Source: Shewanella sp.
Lineage (GTDB): Bacteria; Pseudomonadota; Gammaproteobacteria; Enterobacterales; Shewanellaceae
DNA length: 58,410 nt
Assembly: GCF_013214165.1 (NCBI RefSeq)
Contig: NZ_JABSSM010000030.1
Span: forward strand, 1 to 58,410
Reading direction: 5' to 3'
Part shown: in pieces, positions 1 through 6,677 of the stretch
Layout of the letters: every line of letters begins with the position of its first letter
How positions within the stretch are numbered: position 1 is the first letter of the stretch
The notes under the pieces: model-generated
Databases searched by the model: none
The model's input: the letters and a program-made list of their open reading frames with translations, nothing else
Told to the model about the DNA's origin: nothing
Position numbers and translations under genes: made by a program

Positions 1-39
1 TGCTTGGTAGCACCGCCGTTAGACGCTAGGTCGTTGGCT

Positions 40-105
40 TGAGGAGGCGTATTCTACACTCCTCGTGGTTGGCGTCAAGGGCTTTTAAAAATTTAATTTT
101 CAACC
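40..105 (-). promoter_or_regulatory. rRNA-operon-type promoter P2 with UP element, reading left out of the window
   Basis: On the minus strand there is a -35 TTGACG (73-78), a 16-base spacer and a -10 TAGAAT (51-56), followed by a discriminator ACGCCTCC. An AT-rich block at about 80-105 has the composition of an UP element. The 16-base spacer and GC-rich discriminator are typical of stringently controlled stable-RNA promoters. It lies 125 bases downstream of P1, the usual P1-P2 spacing of rRNA operons. The RNA gene itself is outside the window. Confidence 0.75.
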
Positions 106-164
106 GCTTACTTATCACCCTGACTGCCTTTCAGCTTGGTTTAACAAGACTGGGTTGCCGTGTC

Positions 165-235
165 AGTGGATGCGCATTATAGGGAGTTTAGATGTGAGCG
201 CAAGGGCTAAACTTAATAAAACTAGCCAATAGCTT
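165..235 (-). promoter_or_regulatory. rRNA-operon-type promoter P1, reading left
   Basis: The minus strand reads TTGCGC (198-203), 16 bases, then TATAAT (176-181). It continues into GCGCATCCACTGACACGG, which is almost the E. coli rrn P1 discriminator and start region. The preceding stretch ACTCCC before TATAAT also matches E. coli rrn P1. With the second promoter 125 bases on, this is the tandem P1/P2 arrangement of a 16S-23S-5S operon. It predicts a ribosomal RNA operon immediately left of base 1. There is no gene between 1 and 380. Confidence 0.8.
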
Positions 236-305
236 CCGAATGGGCACTTTACCGACAATGAGCTTACTTAAACAACAAATGTAGGCTTGAAACAGACGAT
301 ATAAA

Positions 306-332
306 CGAAAAAGGAGCCTTAGCTCCTTTTAT
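306..332. terminator. bidirectional intrinsic terminator after ccoG
   Basis: The stem GGAGC/GCTCC (313-317 and 322-326) with a 4-base loop is flanked by an A-run on the left and a T-run on the right, so it can work on both strands. It ends the leftward ccoG transcript. Confidence 0.8.
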
Positions 333-380
333 TTGCTCTTCACTCGCTATTGATTTAGCCAATAGCGACGAGTGCTTGCA

Positions 381-1811
381 CTATTGGCTAAAGAAGCGCG
401 ACTCCTGTGTTGCTTCTATTAACTCATTGCCTGCGGTATTTGTCGTGACCTTAAAATCAATTTTGATCATGGGACGCGAAAGCTCTACAGGGTCGACGGC
501 TACACTAATTGGTAAGGTTAACACTTCCCCAGCAGCAACCTTGACTTGCTGTGGACCAAACCATTGATACTCAGGTAAACCTTGCACCGACAATTTATAT
601 TCGTGGGCCTGTTCGGTTTTATTGAGGATCTTTATCGTAAAGGTATTCTCGATCAGTCCATCGTTATTCTCCCTGAATAACTGGTTACGATCTCGAATGA
701 TATCGATTCTAATTGGCGCTATGGTTGCACTGGCATAGACAAAGACCAATATCATCGCGGTTAGAACCACACCATAGCCGACTAATTTAGGCCTAAGAAC
801 CTTCTCTTTAATACCCTCGAGCTTATTCTCTGTAGTATATGAGATTAAGCCTTTCTTATATCCCATTCTATCCATGGTATTGTCACATGCATCGATACAG
901 GCACCACAGTTAATACATTCATACTGAAGACCATTCCTGATGTCTATACCTGTTGGACAAACCTGAACGCACAGATCACAATCGATACAGTCACCTAAAC
1001 CAAGTTCTTTTGGATCAGCCTTACGAGATCTAGGACCACGGGTCTCGCCTCTCTTGGAATCGTAACCAACTATAAAGGTGTTCTTATCAAACATCACCGC
1101 CTGAAAACGAGCATAGGGACACATATGAATACACATGATCTCTCGCATCCAACCAGCATTACCATAGGTCGCTAAGGTAAAGAGTACCACCCAGAAATAG
1201 ATGCCCCCGCTTGCATTCAGGGTAAAGACTTCTATATATACCTCTCTACTCGGAACGAAGTAAGAAACGAAGGTCATTGCCGTCAGTAGGGATATCGTGA
1301 TCCATGACGTATGCTTAGCAGTCTTGCGCCATAGTTTATTAAAATCCCAGGGCAACTGATCTAACTTCATACGTTTATTTCTCGCTCCCTCCAACTTTTC
1401 TTCGAACCAGATAAAGATAAAGGTCCAAACTGTTTGCGGGCAGGTGTACCCACACCAGACTCGGCCGAGATAAGTCGTCACAAAGAAGAGTCCGAATGCG
1501 GCTATGGTAAATAGTGCAGCCAAGAGTGTCAGATCTTGCGGCCATATGGTGAGCCCAAATATGTGGAATTTCTGCTCAGCCAGATTAAACCACACCGCCT
1601 GACGGTTCCCCCAAGGGATCCAGGGGAGTATGAGGAAGAATGACAGGGTGATCCAACCTAGTCTTCTCCTGAGCTGAGTCCACAGGCCGTTGATAGCTCT
1701 AACGTAAATTCTATTGCGAGGATTAAACCTATCAACTTTACTGGCATCCGGTTGGTGGATTTTAATCCGCTTAGCCTTAGAATAATCCTTATTATTAGAG
1801 TCTGTGCTCAT
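381..1811 (-). CDS. ccoG: CcoG/RdxA/FixG-type cytochrome oxidase accessory protein
   Basis: A 476-residue membrane-bound ferredoxin-like protein that assists assembly of cbb3-type oxidase, in known homologues by helping handle copper. About five hydrophobic segments are visible (near residues 50-67, 90-112, 170-186, 203-219 and 342-364). CGYTCPQ lies at 120-126 in the NapH-like part. Two ferredoxin motifs follow, with cysteines 275/278/281/285 and 299/302/305/309. The C-terminal ~100 residues look like a periplasmic Ig-like domain, as in the family. Length is normal for the family. The ATG start is followed by a hydrophilic N-terminus. The stop codon sits in the right arm of an 11-base inverted repeat. 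No cbb3 structural genes lie in the window, so the gene is detached from its usual partners here. The next gene is divergent. Confidence 0.93.
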   Translation of the reverse strand: MSTDSNNKDYSKAKRIKIHQPDASKVDRFNPRNRIYVRAINGLWTQLRRRLGWITLSFFLILPWIPWGNRQAVWFNLAEQKFHIFGLTIWPQDLTLLAALFTIAAFGLFFVTTYLGRVWCGYTCPQTVWTFIFIWFEEKLEGARNKRMKLDQLPWDFNKLWRKTAKHTSWITISLLTAMTFVSYFVPSREVYIEVFTLNASGGIYFWVVLFTLATYGNAGWMREIMCIHMCPYARFQAVMFDKNTFIVGYDSKRGETRGPRSRKADPKELGLGDCIDCDLCVQVCPTGIDIRNGLQYECINCGACIDACDNTMDRMGYKKGLISYTTENKLEGIKEKVLRPKLVGYGVVLTAMILVFVYASATIAPIRIDIIRDRNQLFRENNDGLIENTFTIKILNKTEQAHEYKLSVQGLPEYQWFGPQQVKVAAGEVLTLPISVAVDPVELSRPMIKIDFKVTTNTAGNELIEATQESRFFSQ

Positions 1812-1898
1812 CTTTGTAACCTTACCGCTTTAATCTTGCACGAAAATTAGCTTATTATACCTCTATAGTACATCTAAAAAACAAAGTTGGATTCAAAA

Positions 1899-2252
1899 AT
1901 GAGAGGCTGGATTATATTAGGGTTAGGCGCCGGTATGCTGTATTACCTGGCAACTGAAACCAATACGCTAGATGACCCCATAGCGCAGACAAATGCCTTT
2001 CTGCAGCAGATAGAACGCAAGCTCGATGCCACGAGAGGCACTAAGATTATCAGGGTGGATAATAAGACATCTCAACTCAAGAAAGAGATATCTCAGCGCA
2101 TGTCTACTGGGGAACTCGGCGCGCTCGATGATATATTGGAATCCGAATACAGTGTTCAATCATTTCAAGATAACTATTGTAGTGGCTCAGCCCCGAGACA
2201 CGAGAGTTTAAGCCGGGATAACCTGCAATATATCTGCGACAAAATCAGGTAA
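1899..2252 (+). CDS. small membrane-anchored protein of unknown function
   Basis: About 117 residues from the ATG at 1899; a TTG 12 bases upstream is the only longer option. A GGA lies 7 bases before the ATG. The first ~18 residues (RGWIILGLGAGMLYYLAT) form one transmembrane anchor. The rest is charged and helical, with Lys/Glu-rich stretches and two cysteines near the C-terminus. I do not recognise the family. It is transcribed away from ccoG from a gap of about 90 bases and is followed by menB. The reading frame is open and codon use fits the neighbours, so it is probably a real gene. The function cannot be read from sequence. Confidence 0.6.
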   Translation: MRGWIILGLGAGMLYYLATETNTLDDPIAQTNAFLQQIERKLDATRGTKIIRVDNKTSQLKKEISQRMSTGELGALDDILESEYSVQSFQDNYCSGSAPRHESLSRDNLQYICDKIR

Positions 2253-2383
2253 CTCCTACCTAATAACCCTCTGATTCTAGGTCCAGTCGGCATTTATCCC
2301 TGCCTATTATTGACCTAGGTTAGGTTTCCGCCTAGCCTTTGGGCACAAATGCCATTAGGTGCCACGTTGAAAAGGCTAGCGCA

Positions 2384-3289
2384 ATGACCCAACAGGTTTC
2401 AGACATATTTGATCCCACTCTGTGGGAACAAGTTTCCGGATTCGATTTCGAAGATATTACTTACCATAGGGCTAAAGATCAGGGAACGGTACGTGTTGCA
2501 ATTAATCGTCCTGAATGCAGAAACTCCTTCAGGCCTAAAACCGTCGATGAACTCTTCACAGCTCTGGATCACGCAAGGCAATGGTCTGACGTCGGCTGTG
2601 TGCTCCTTACAGGCAATGGTCCTTCGGCTAAAGATGGAGGTTGGGCCTTTTGCGCCGGTGGGGATCAGCGCATTCGCGGTAAAGACGGCTACAAATATGA
2701 AGGTGCCGAAGCAGGTAAACCAGATCCTGCACGTATGGGTCGTCTACACATACTCGAAGTTCAGCGCTTAATCCGCTTCATGCCCAAGGTGGTTATTGCA
2801 GTCGTTCCCGGCTGGGCCGTAGGCGGGGGTCATAGTCTGCATGTCGTTTGCGACCTGACTCTAGCTTCGAAAGAACATGCCATCTTTAAACAGACAGATC
2901 CAGATGTGGGAAGCTTCGACTCAGGTTATGGCAGCGCCTATCTGGCGAAGATGATAGGTCAGAAACGTGCTCGAGAAATTTTCTTCCTTGGCTTTAACTA
3001 CAGCGCAGATGAAGCCTTCGATATGGGCATGGTCAATCGCTCGATCCCCCATGCCGAACTTGAAACTGAAGCGCTAAATTGGGCCAGAGAGATCAACTCT
3101 AAATCGCCAACGGCGATGCGCATGCTGAAATATGGCTTCAACATGGCTGATGACGGTCTGGTCGGCCAGCAACTCTTTGCCGGAGAAGCCACACGTTTAG
3201 CCTATGCAAGCGAAGAAGCCAAAGAAGGAAGAGATGCCTTCCTCGAGAAACGCGACCAAGACTTCAGTAAGTTCCCCTGGCACTACTAG
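2384..3289 (+). CDS. menB: 1,4-dihydroxy-2-naphthoyl-CoA synthase, aspartate (type II-like) form
   Basis: A crotonase-fold enzyme that closes the second ring of menaquinone from o-succinylbenzoyl-CoA. The ATG at 2384 has AAAAGG 8 bases upstream; a longer TTG start at 2339 lacks this. From the ATG it is 301 residues. Recognisable blocks are the oxyanion-hole region (WAFCAGGDQ), PGWAVGGGHSL, QTDPDVGSFDSGYGSAY and the C-terminal GQQLFAGEATRLAY. E. coli MenB has Gly in QTGPKVGSFDGG and relies on bicarbonate as catalytic base; this protein has Asp (about residue 172) there, as in Mycobacterium tuberculosis MenB. The C-terminal block also resembles the mycobacterial form more than the E. coli one. 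No other men genes lie nearby. A terminator follows directly. Confidence 0.93.
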   Translation: MTQQVSDIFDPTLWEQVSGFDFEDITYHRAKDQGTVRVAINRPECRNSFRPKTVDELFTALDHARQWSDVGCVLLTGNGPSAKDGGWAFCAGGDQRIRGKDGYKYEGAEAGKPDPARMGRLHILEVQRLIRFMPKVVIAVVPGWAVGGGHSLHVVCDLTLASKEHAIFKQTDPDVGSFDSGYGSAYLAKMIGQKRAREIFFLGFNYSADEAFDMGMVNRSIPHAELETEALNWAREINSKSPTAMRMLKYGFNMADDGLVGQQLFAGEATRLAYASEEAKEGRDAFLEKRDQDFSKFPWHY

Positions 3290-3319
3290 GGCTTATGCTT
3301 ATATAAGACGTGTAATCTA

Positions 3320-3355
3320 AATAGAGCCATCGTTTTCGAGGGCTCTATTATTTTC
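3320..3355 (+). terminator. intrinsic terminator after menB
   Basis: The stem AATAGAGCC / GGCTCTATT (3320-3328 and 3341-3349) is followed by ATTTT. Confidence 0.75.
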
Positions 3356-3456
3356 CAGTCAGTCCATTCTGAAAATCTATAAAACAAACTGTTAAACCAA
3401 AGCCTAATCGGTAAATGTAATTAAACTCATCTAGCAAACCCTCCTTACCATAAAGA

Positions 3457-3476
3457 TGATAATGATTATTATTTAA
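3457..3476 (+). promoter_or_regulatory. probable Fur box
   Basis: GATAATGATTATTATTT closely follows the Fur consensus of GATAAT hexamers. It sits about 27 bases before the DUF2061 start, a position where Fur would block the promoter. Confidence 0.6.
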
Positions 3477-3501
3477 TCCATATTACCCAGAGGCTCTCAC
3501 C

Positions 3502-3744
3502 ATGACTAAAACATTCACCTTTGCCATATTACACTTCATCGTCGCATTTACCGTAACCTATCTGCTAACCGGTAGCGTGATCTTAGGTGGAGCCATCGCC
3601 ATAGTAGAACCAGCTATTAATACCCTGGTTTTTTACTTCCATGAAATGGTATGGAAAAAAATTGAGCACGGCGAAACATCTCAAGTGTTTAATCAACCCA
3701 ACGACAAACCCACCCAAGGCTATGTCTGCGGTGAGTTCGGTTAA
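3502..3744 (+). CDS. DUF2061-type small membrane protein
   Basis: An 80-residue protein with two hydrophobic segments (about residues 5-24 and 28-46) followed by the motif HEMVWKKIEHG and a short hydrophilic tail. This pattern is that of DUF2061 inner-membrane proteins, whose role is unknown. AGAGG lies 8 bases before the ATG. A Fur-box-like sequence immediately upstream suggests iron-dependent expression. It stands alone between menB and another small gene. Confidence 0.75.
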   Translation: MTKTFTFAILHFIVAFTVTYLLTGSVILGGAIAIVEPAINTLVFYFHEMVWKKIEHGETSQVFNQPNDKPTQGYVCGEFG

Positions 3745-3849
3745 CAAATACTGAATTGAATGGCGTCCGCCATAAGGTGACTTGTTTCAATCATGTTAAT
3801 GAGATAACTTAGGAAGTATGGGTTTATCGCAAATAAGGTCGAAATTCAT

Positions 3850-4152
3850 ATGGAAAGAATGAAAGAAGTTCAAGAACACCTTAAAAACGAATTCGAAATC
3901 TATAACAATGCAGCATCGAAGAAGTTACCACCAACCTCCTTAGGTGACACTGAAAGCCTTGAAGTATTGCTCGAGTGTGTCACCCGACGCGATTCTTTAG
4001 GCCAAGCCAGAACACAGGTCTTACCGCCGTCATCAAAATTGAAAGCCGCAATTGCCGATACTCTGCTTTTACTGGACAATTTCGATATTAAAATATCAAA
4101 GGATAAAGGTGCAGCAGAAAGGAACGCCTTAAACAAAAAAGCCCCTGGCTAA
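3850..4152 (+). CDS. hypothetical small soluble protein
   Basis: A 100-residue open frame from the first ATG, or 97 residues from the ATG at 3859, which has GGA closer to it. No signal peptide or membrane segment. Charged, mostly helical composition with a Lys-rich tail. I do not recognise a family. It is followed by a strong terminator at 4234-4272, which supports a transcript here, but translation is not proven. Confidence 0.45.
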   Translation: MERMKEVQEHLKNEFEIYNNAASKKLPPTSLGDTESLEVLLECVTRRDSLGQARTQVLPPSSKLKAAIADTLLLLDNFDIKISKDKGAAERNALNKKAPG

Positions 4153-4233
4153 AGTAAAGCCCCTATACTGGCATGGCATAGAACCTCAAAAGGCCATCAT
4201 CCAGGGCAATCAACATCTCCAGGCTCACCGACA

Positions 4234-4272
4234 GAATGAAAAAAACCGCCAATCAGGCGGTTTTTTCATTCG
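4234..4272. terminator. strong bidirectional intrinsic terminator
   Basis: The hairpin has arms 4234-4250 and 4256-4271: ACCGCC and GGCGGT at its core, flanked by A- and T-runs and by GAATG/CATTC. It separates the ordinary chromosome on the left from the cyoE remnant and the carbohydrate island. Confidence 0.85.
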
Positions 4273-4329
4273 ATGTTCCACTACATATCTCTAATTTACC
4301 AAACTCAATAGCGGTGTTTGTACAACGGA

Positions 4330-4596
4330 TTAAAAATCCAGTGCCATAATCACACTCAAAGCAGTAATGGTCACGATGGAAAATCCAAACACCTGACGTG
4401 CCCAGCTCTGCAGCTTAATGCCATAAATCATCACTGCACGCACAGAGAGATCCCCGGTCACGGTAACTCGATTGCGGGTACGCTGCATCTTGGCATCGAT
4501 GTCACGATCGATGCAATTATTGATCGCGCACCCCGAGGCTACCACTAGGGATAAGCCAATCATGGTTGTAAACATCATTGGCTGTATCGATATGAT
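4330..4596 (-). pseudogene. cyoE: remnant of cyoE (protoheme IX farnesyltransferase)
   Basis: The frame contains the CyoE signature region ([13 protein letters not shown], then [19 protein letters not shown]) and jumps within about 15 residues to the normal C-terminus ([17 protein letters not shown], then stop). Intact heme O synthases are about 290-300 residues. Here the N-terminal ~40 residues and roughly 180 internal residues are missing, so it cannot make an active polyprenyl transferase. Upstream of the first Met weak homology continues for a few codons and then meets an in-frame stop. It sits exactly at the left border of the carbohydrate island, as if the island's arrival or later rearrangement destroyed it. 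A functional heme O synthase must be elsewhere, because the oxidase cluster at 45-50 kb needs heme A. Confidence 0.85.
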
Positions 4597-4623
4597 TTAG
4601 AGATTTTAGTAGACGGGAGTAAC

Positions 4624-5544
4624 TTACTTAAAAGGATGAGGGATCTCTATTAAGTGAGCTTCAGCATCCGATACACCAGCATACAAGGTCACAGTATCTT
4701 TATTAAAAACCAATCCAGATGAAAAAATAACATCGACTAAATCAGAACGTTTAGCTGCACCTTGTTGAAACTGATCGCGAGAGGCGATAATTTTAAAGTC
4801 TCTGAAACTTTTCTGCTTAGGGTCAAAAATAAAACTTGCCGAGTAGTAATGACGCTCATTTCCCGTATCGTCACTAAAACAGGCCACATGTGCGAGTAAG
4901 CCTATTTCCCCATTTTCTAGCAAGTGAGTTTCATTGACTCCGCCCCAATCCATTGGGTGGAACATGCCCTCAATAAGAGGCGCATTATCTATCGCTTCAA
5001 GAGAAAGTTCAGCTAAGCTTGCGACTTCGGTATAGCCTATAGTACCTCGGCCGCCTATGTCGCCCTGTGGTCGTGTAAATACCGCAATGCGACCATTTTT
5101 CATGTCACAAAGGCGAATGTCTTTCATTCCTGAAGGACCACTGAAAAAGTGACTAAGATTAAAAATATCTTCACCACGATAAAATACGGTATGCCACAGC
5201 ATACCCTGCTCAACTTCTTTCACTTCAACCCCACCAATGATTAATTCATCATTGATAAAGGTGAAAAAAGGATCTTGTAATTTAAAGCTTGGCGCACCAT
5301 CAATCGGACACCACTGACCATCAATCTGTTCGAAAAATACCACATCAGAATGTTCTTGATCACGTGGCTCGACACGGCCAGCAATAACTGTCTTACCAGC
5401 AGATTGGAACGGGGCGGTAATGTTATAAACATCAAAACCATTAACACCGACAAAACTCAGCTTTTCAGTCTTGATATCTGTCGTTTGGCGAGTTTGTGTA
5501 AGCTCGTTAAAAAGCTCGGTTACACGCTTAATCTTAGTTGACAT
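4624..5544 (-). CDS. DUF1861 / GT108-like mannoside phosphorylase-transferase
   Basis: A 306-residue protein without signal peptide, so cytoplasmic. The pattern GMKDIRL (139-145), FTRPQGDIGGRG (157-167), WGGVNETHLL (200-209) and YAGVSDAEAH near the C-terminus is that of DUF1861. This five-bladed-propeller family includes the Leishmania mannogen enzymes (CAZy GT108), which make and phosphorolyse beta-1,2-mannosyl bonds. By eye, QDPFFT (90-95) aligns with the EDPR catalytic motif of GH130, making Asp91 the candidate catalytic acid. It is the last gene of a seven-gene leftward operon, 50 bases after the GH130 gene. Inferred role: phosphorolysis of a mannoside to mannose-1-phosphate, possibly reversible. 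Linkage specificity is not readable here. Confidence 0.8.
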   Translation of the reverse strand: MSTKIKRVTELFNELTQTRQTTDIKTEKLSFVGVNGFDVYNITAPFQSAGKTVIAGRVEPRDQEHSDVVFFEQIDGQWCPIDGAPSFKLQDPFFTFINDELIIGGVEVKEVEQGMLWHTVFYRGEDIFNLSHFFSGPSGMKDIRLCDMKNGRIAVFTRPQGDIGGRGTIGYTEVASLAELSLEAIDNAPLIEGMFHPMDWGGVNETHLLENGEIGLLAHVACFSDDTGNERHYYSASFIFDPKQKSFRDFKIIASRDQFQQGAAKRSDLVDVIFSSGLVFNKDTVTLYAGVSDAEAHLIEIPHPFK

Positions 5545-5594
5545 AAAAGATCCTTAACAAGTTGAAAGTCAATTTTAAAATGAGGTTGATATCG

Positions 5595-6662
5595 TTACAG
5601 CTCAAGACCTAAATAATGCCATAACTGATCATAATTAATTACCGCAAGCGCCATAGTTTCATCTGAAGCACCATAGTAGATATGTAAACATTCATCTTTA
5701 ATAAGCGCTCCACAAGAGAACACTACATCGGCAAAGAAGCCATCGATTTCATAGCTGGCTGTCGGTTCAATTAATGGCTTATCTGAACGCGCAATGATTT
5801 TAGTAGGGTCATTTAAATCCGTTAAAAATGCCCCTAAACAGTATCGCTCATTCGCATCAACACCATGGTAAACTTGTAACCAACCATATGGGGTTTTCAG
5901 CATTGGCGCACCACCACCAATTTTGAGGGTATCCCAACCATCAGTTGAACAACCTAATAGGCGTTGATGATCACCCCAATGCATTAAGTCGGGTGATTTA
6001 GCAATCCAAATCTCTGGAGACCCAAAGTGCTTCGGTGCAGGACGATGCAAGGCCCAATAGAACCCATTAATTTTTTCAGGGAAAAAGCACACATCACGAT
6101 TATCGGGTGCAAAAATTAACCCTAGCTTTTCAAACGTTTTAAAGTCTTGGGTTTTAGCTAAGCCAGTGGTGATACCAAAGTCTGACACCGCTGAATAATT
6201 TATATAATAAGTGCCTTCAATCAAGGTTATGCGTGGGTCTTCACAACCAAATAGTTCATAACGATTATCCGGAAAAAAACAAGGTACCTCATCAATTTCA
6301 AAGTTCACCCCATCATCGCTTCGCGCGATACGAAAGTGTGACAATGAAGTCAAAAATACTTTCGCAGGATTCTTTTTAAGTACAATCAATCGAGGATCAC
6401 TAAAGTCATACTCTGGGTCATCTTTACTAAAAACTTTAACTTCAATGACATACTCGCCATTATATTCCGCCAAAAGGGGAACATTTACTTCAGTAGCATT
6501 AGAGCTAATAACACTTTCAGCGACCCTTACCAACTGTAAGATCTGCCCTTCAAATTCAACCACACCAGCATTAAATGTTCCTTCAACTTTAAAGTTTTTC
6601 TGGCTAGGTTTGACCATTTTCGGGGTGATCAGTGGGTTTTGTTGATTTCGTTGTACAAACAT
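5595..6662 (-). CDS. GH130 family beta-mannoside phosphorylase
   Basis: A 355-residue cytoplasmic five-bladed-propeller enzyme. The GH130 catalytic motif is FGCEDPRI (138-145), with Asp142 the expected proton donor. The family landmarks HRPAP (after WAL), IGGGAPMLKTPYGWLQVYHG and IYYGASDE are in order. Known phosphorylases of this size split beta-mannosides (for example beta-1,2-mannobiose or beta-1,4-mannosyl-glucose) with phosphate to mannose-1-phosphate. Some GH130 members are hydrolases, so the reaction is inferred from context: a phosphomannomutase, a mannose-6-phosphate isomerase and a hexokinase are encoded nearby. It begins 15 bases after the GH13 gene and precedes the DUF1861 gene, probably translated from the same mRNA. 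Confidence 0.9.
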   Translation of the reverse strand: MFVQRNQQNPLITPKMVKPSQKNFKVEGTFNAGVVEFEGQILQLVRVAESVISSNATEVNVPLLAEYNGEYVIEVKVFSKDDPEYDFSDPRLIVLKKNPAKVFLTSLSHFRIARSDDGVNFEIDEVPCFFPDNRYELFGCEDPRITLIEGTYYINYSAVSDFGITTGLAKTQDFKTFEKLGLIFAPDNRDVCFFPEKINGFYWALHRPAPKHFGSPEIWIAKSPDLMHWGDHQRLLGCSTDGWDTLKIGGGAPMLKTPYGWLQVYHGVDANERYCLGAFLTDLNDPTKIIARSDKPLIEPTASYEIDGFFADVVFSCGALIKDECLHIYYGASDETMALAVINYDQLWHYLGLEL

Positions 6663-6677
6663 AGTTTATTCTCGTTC

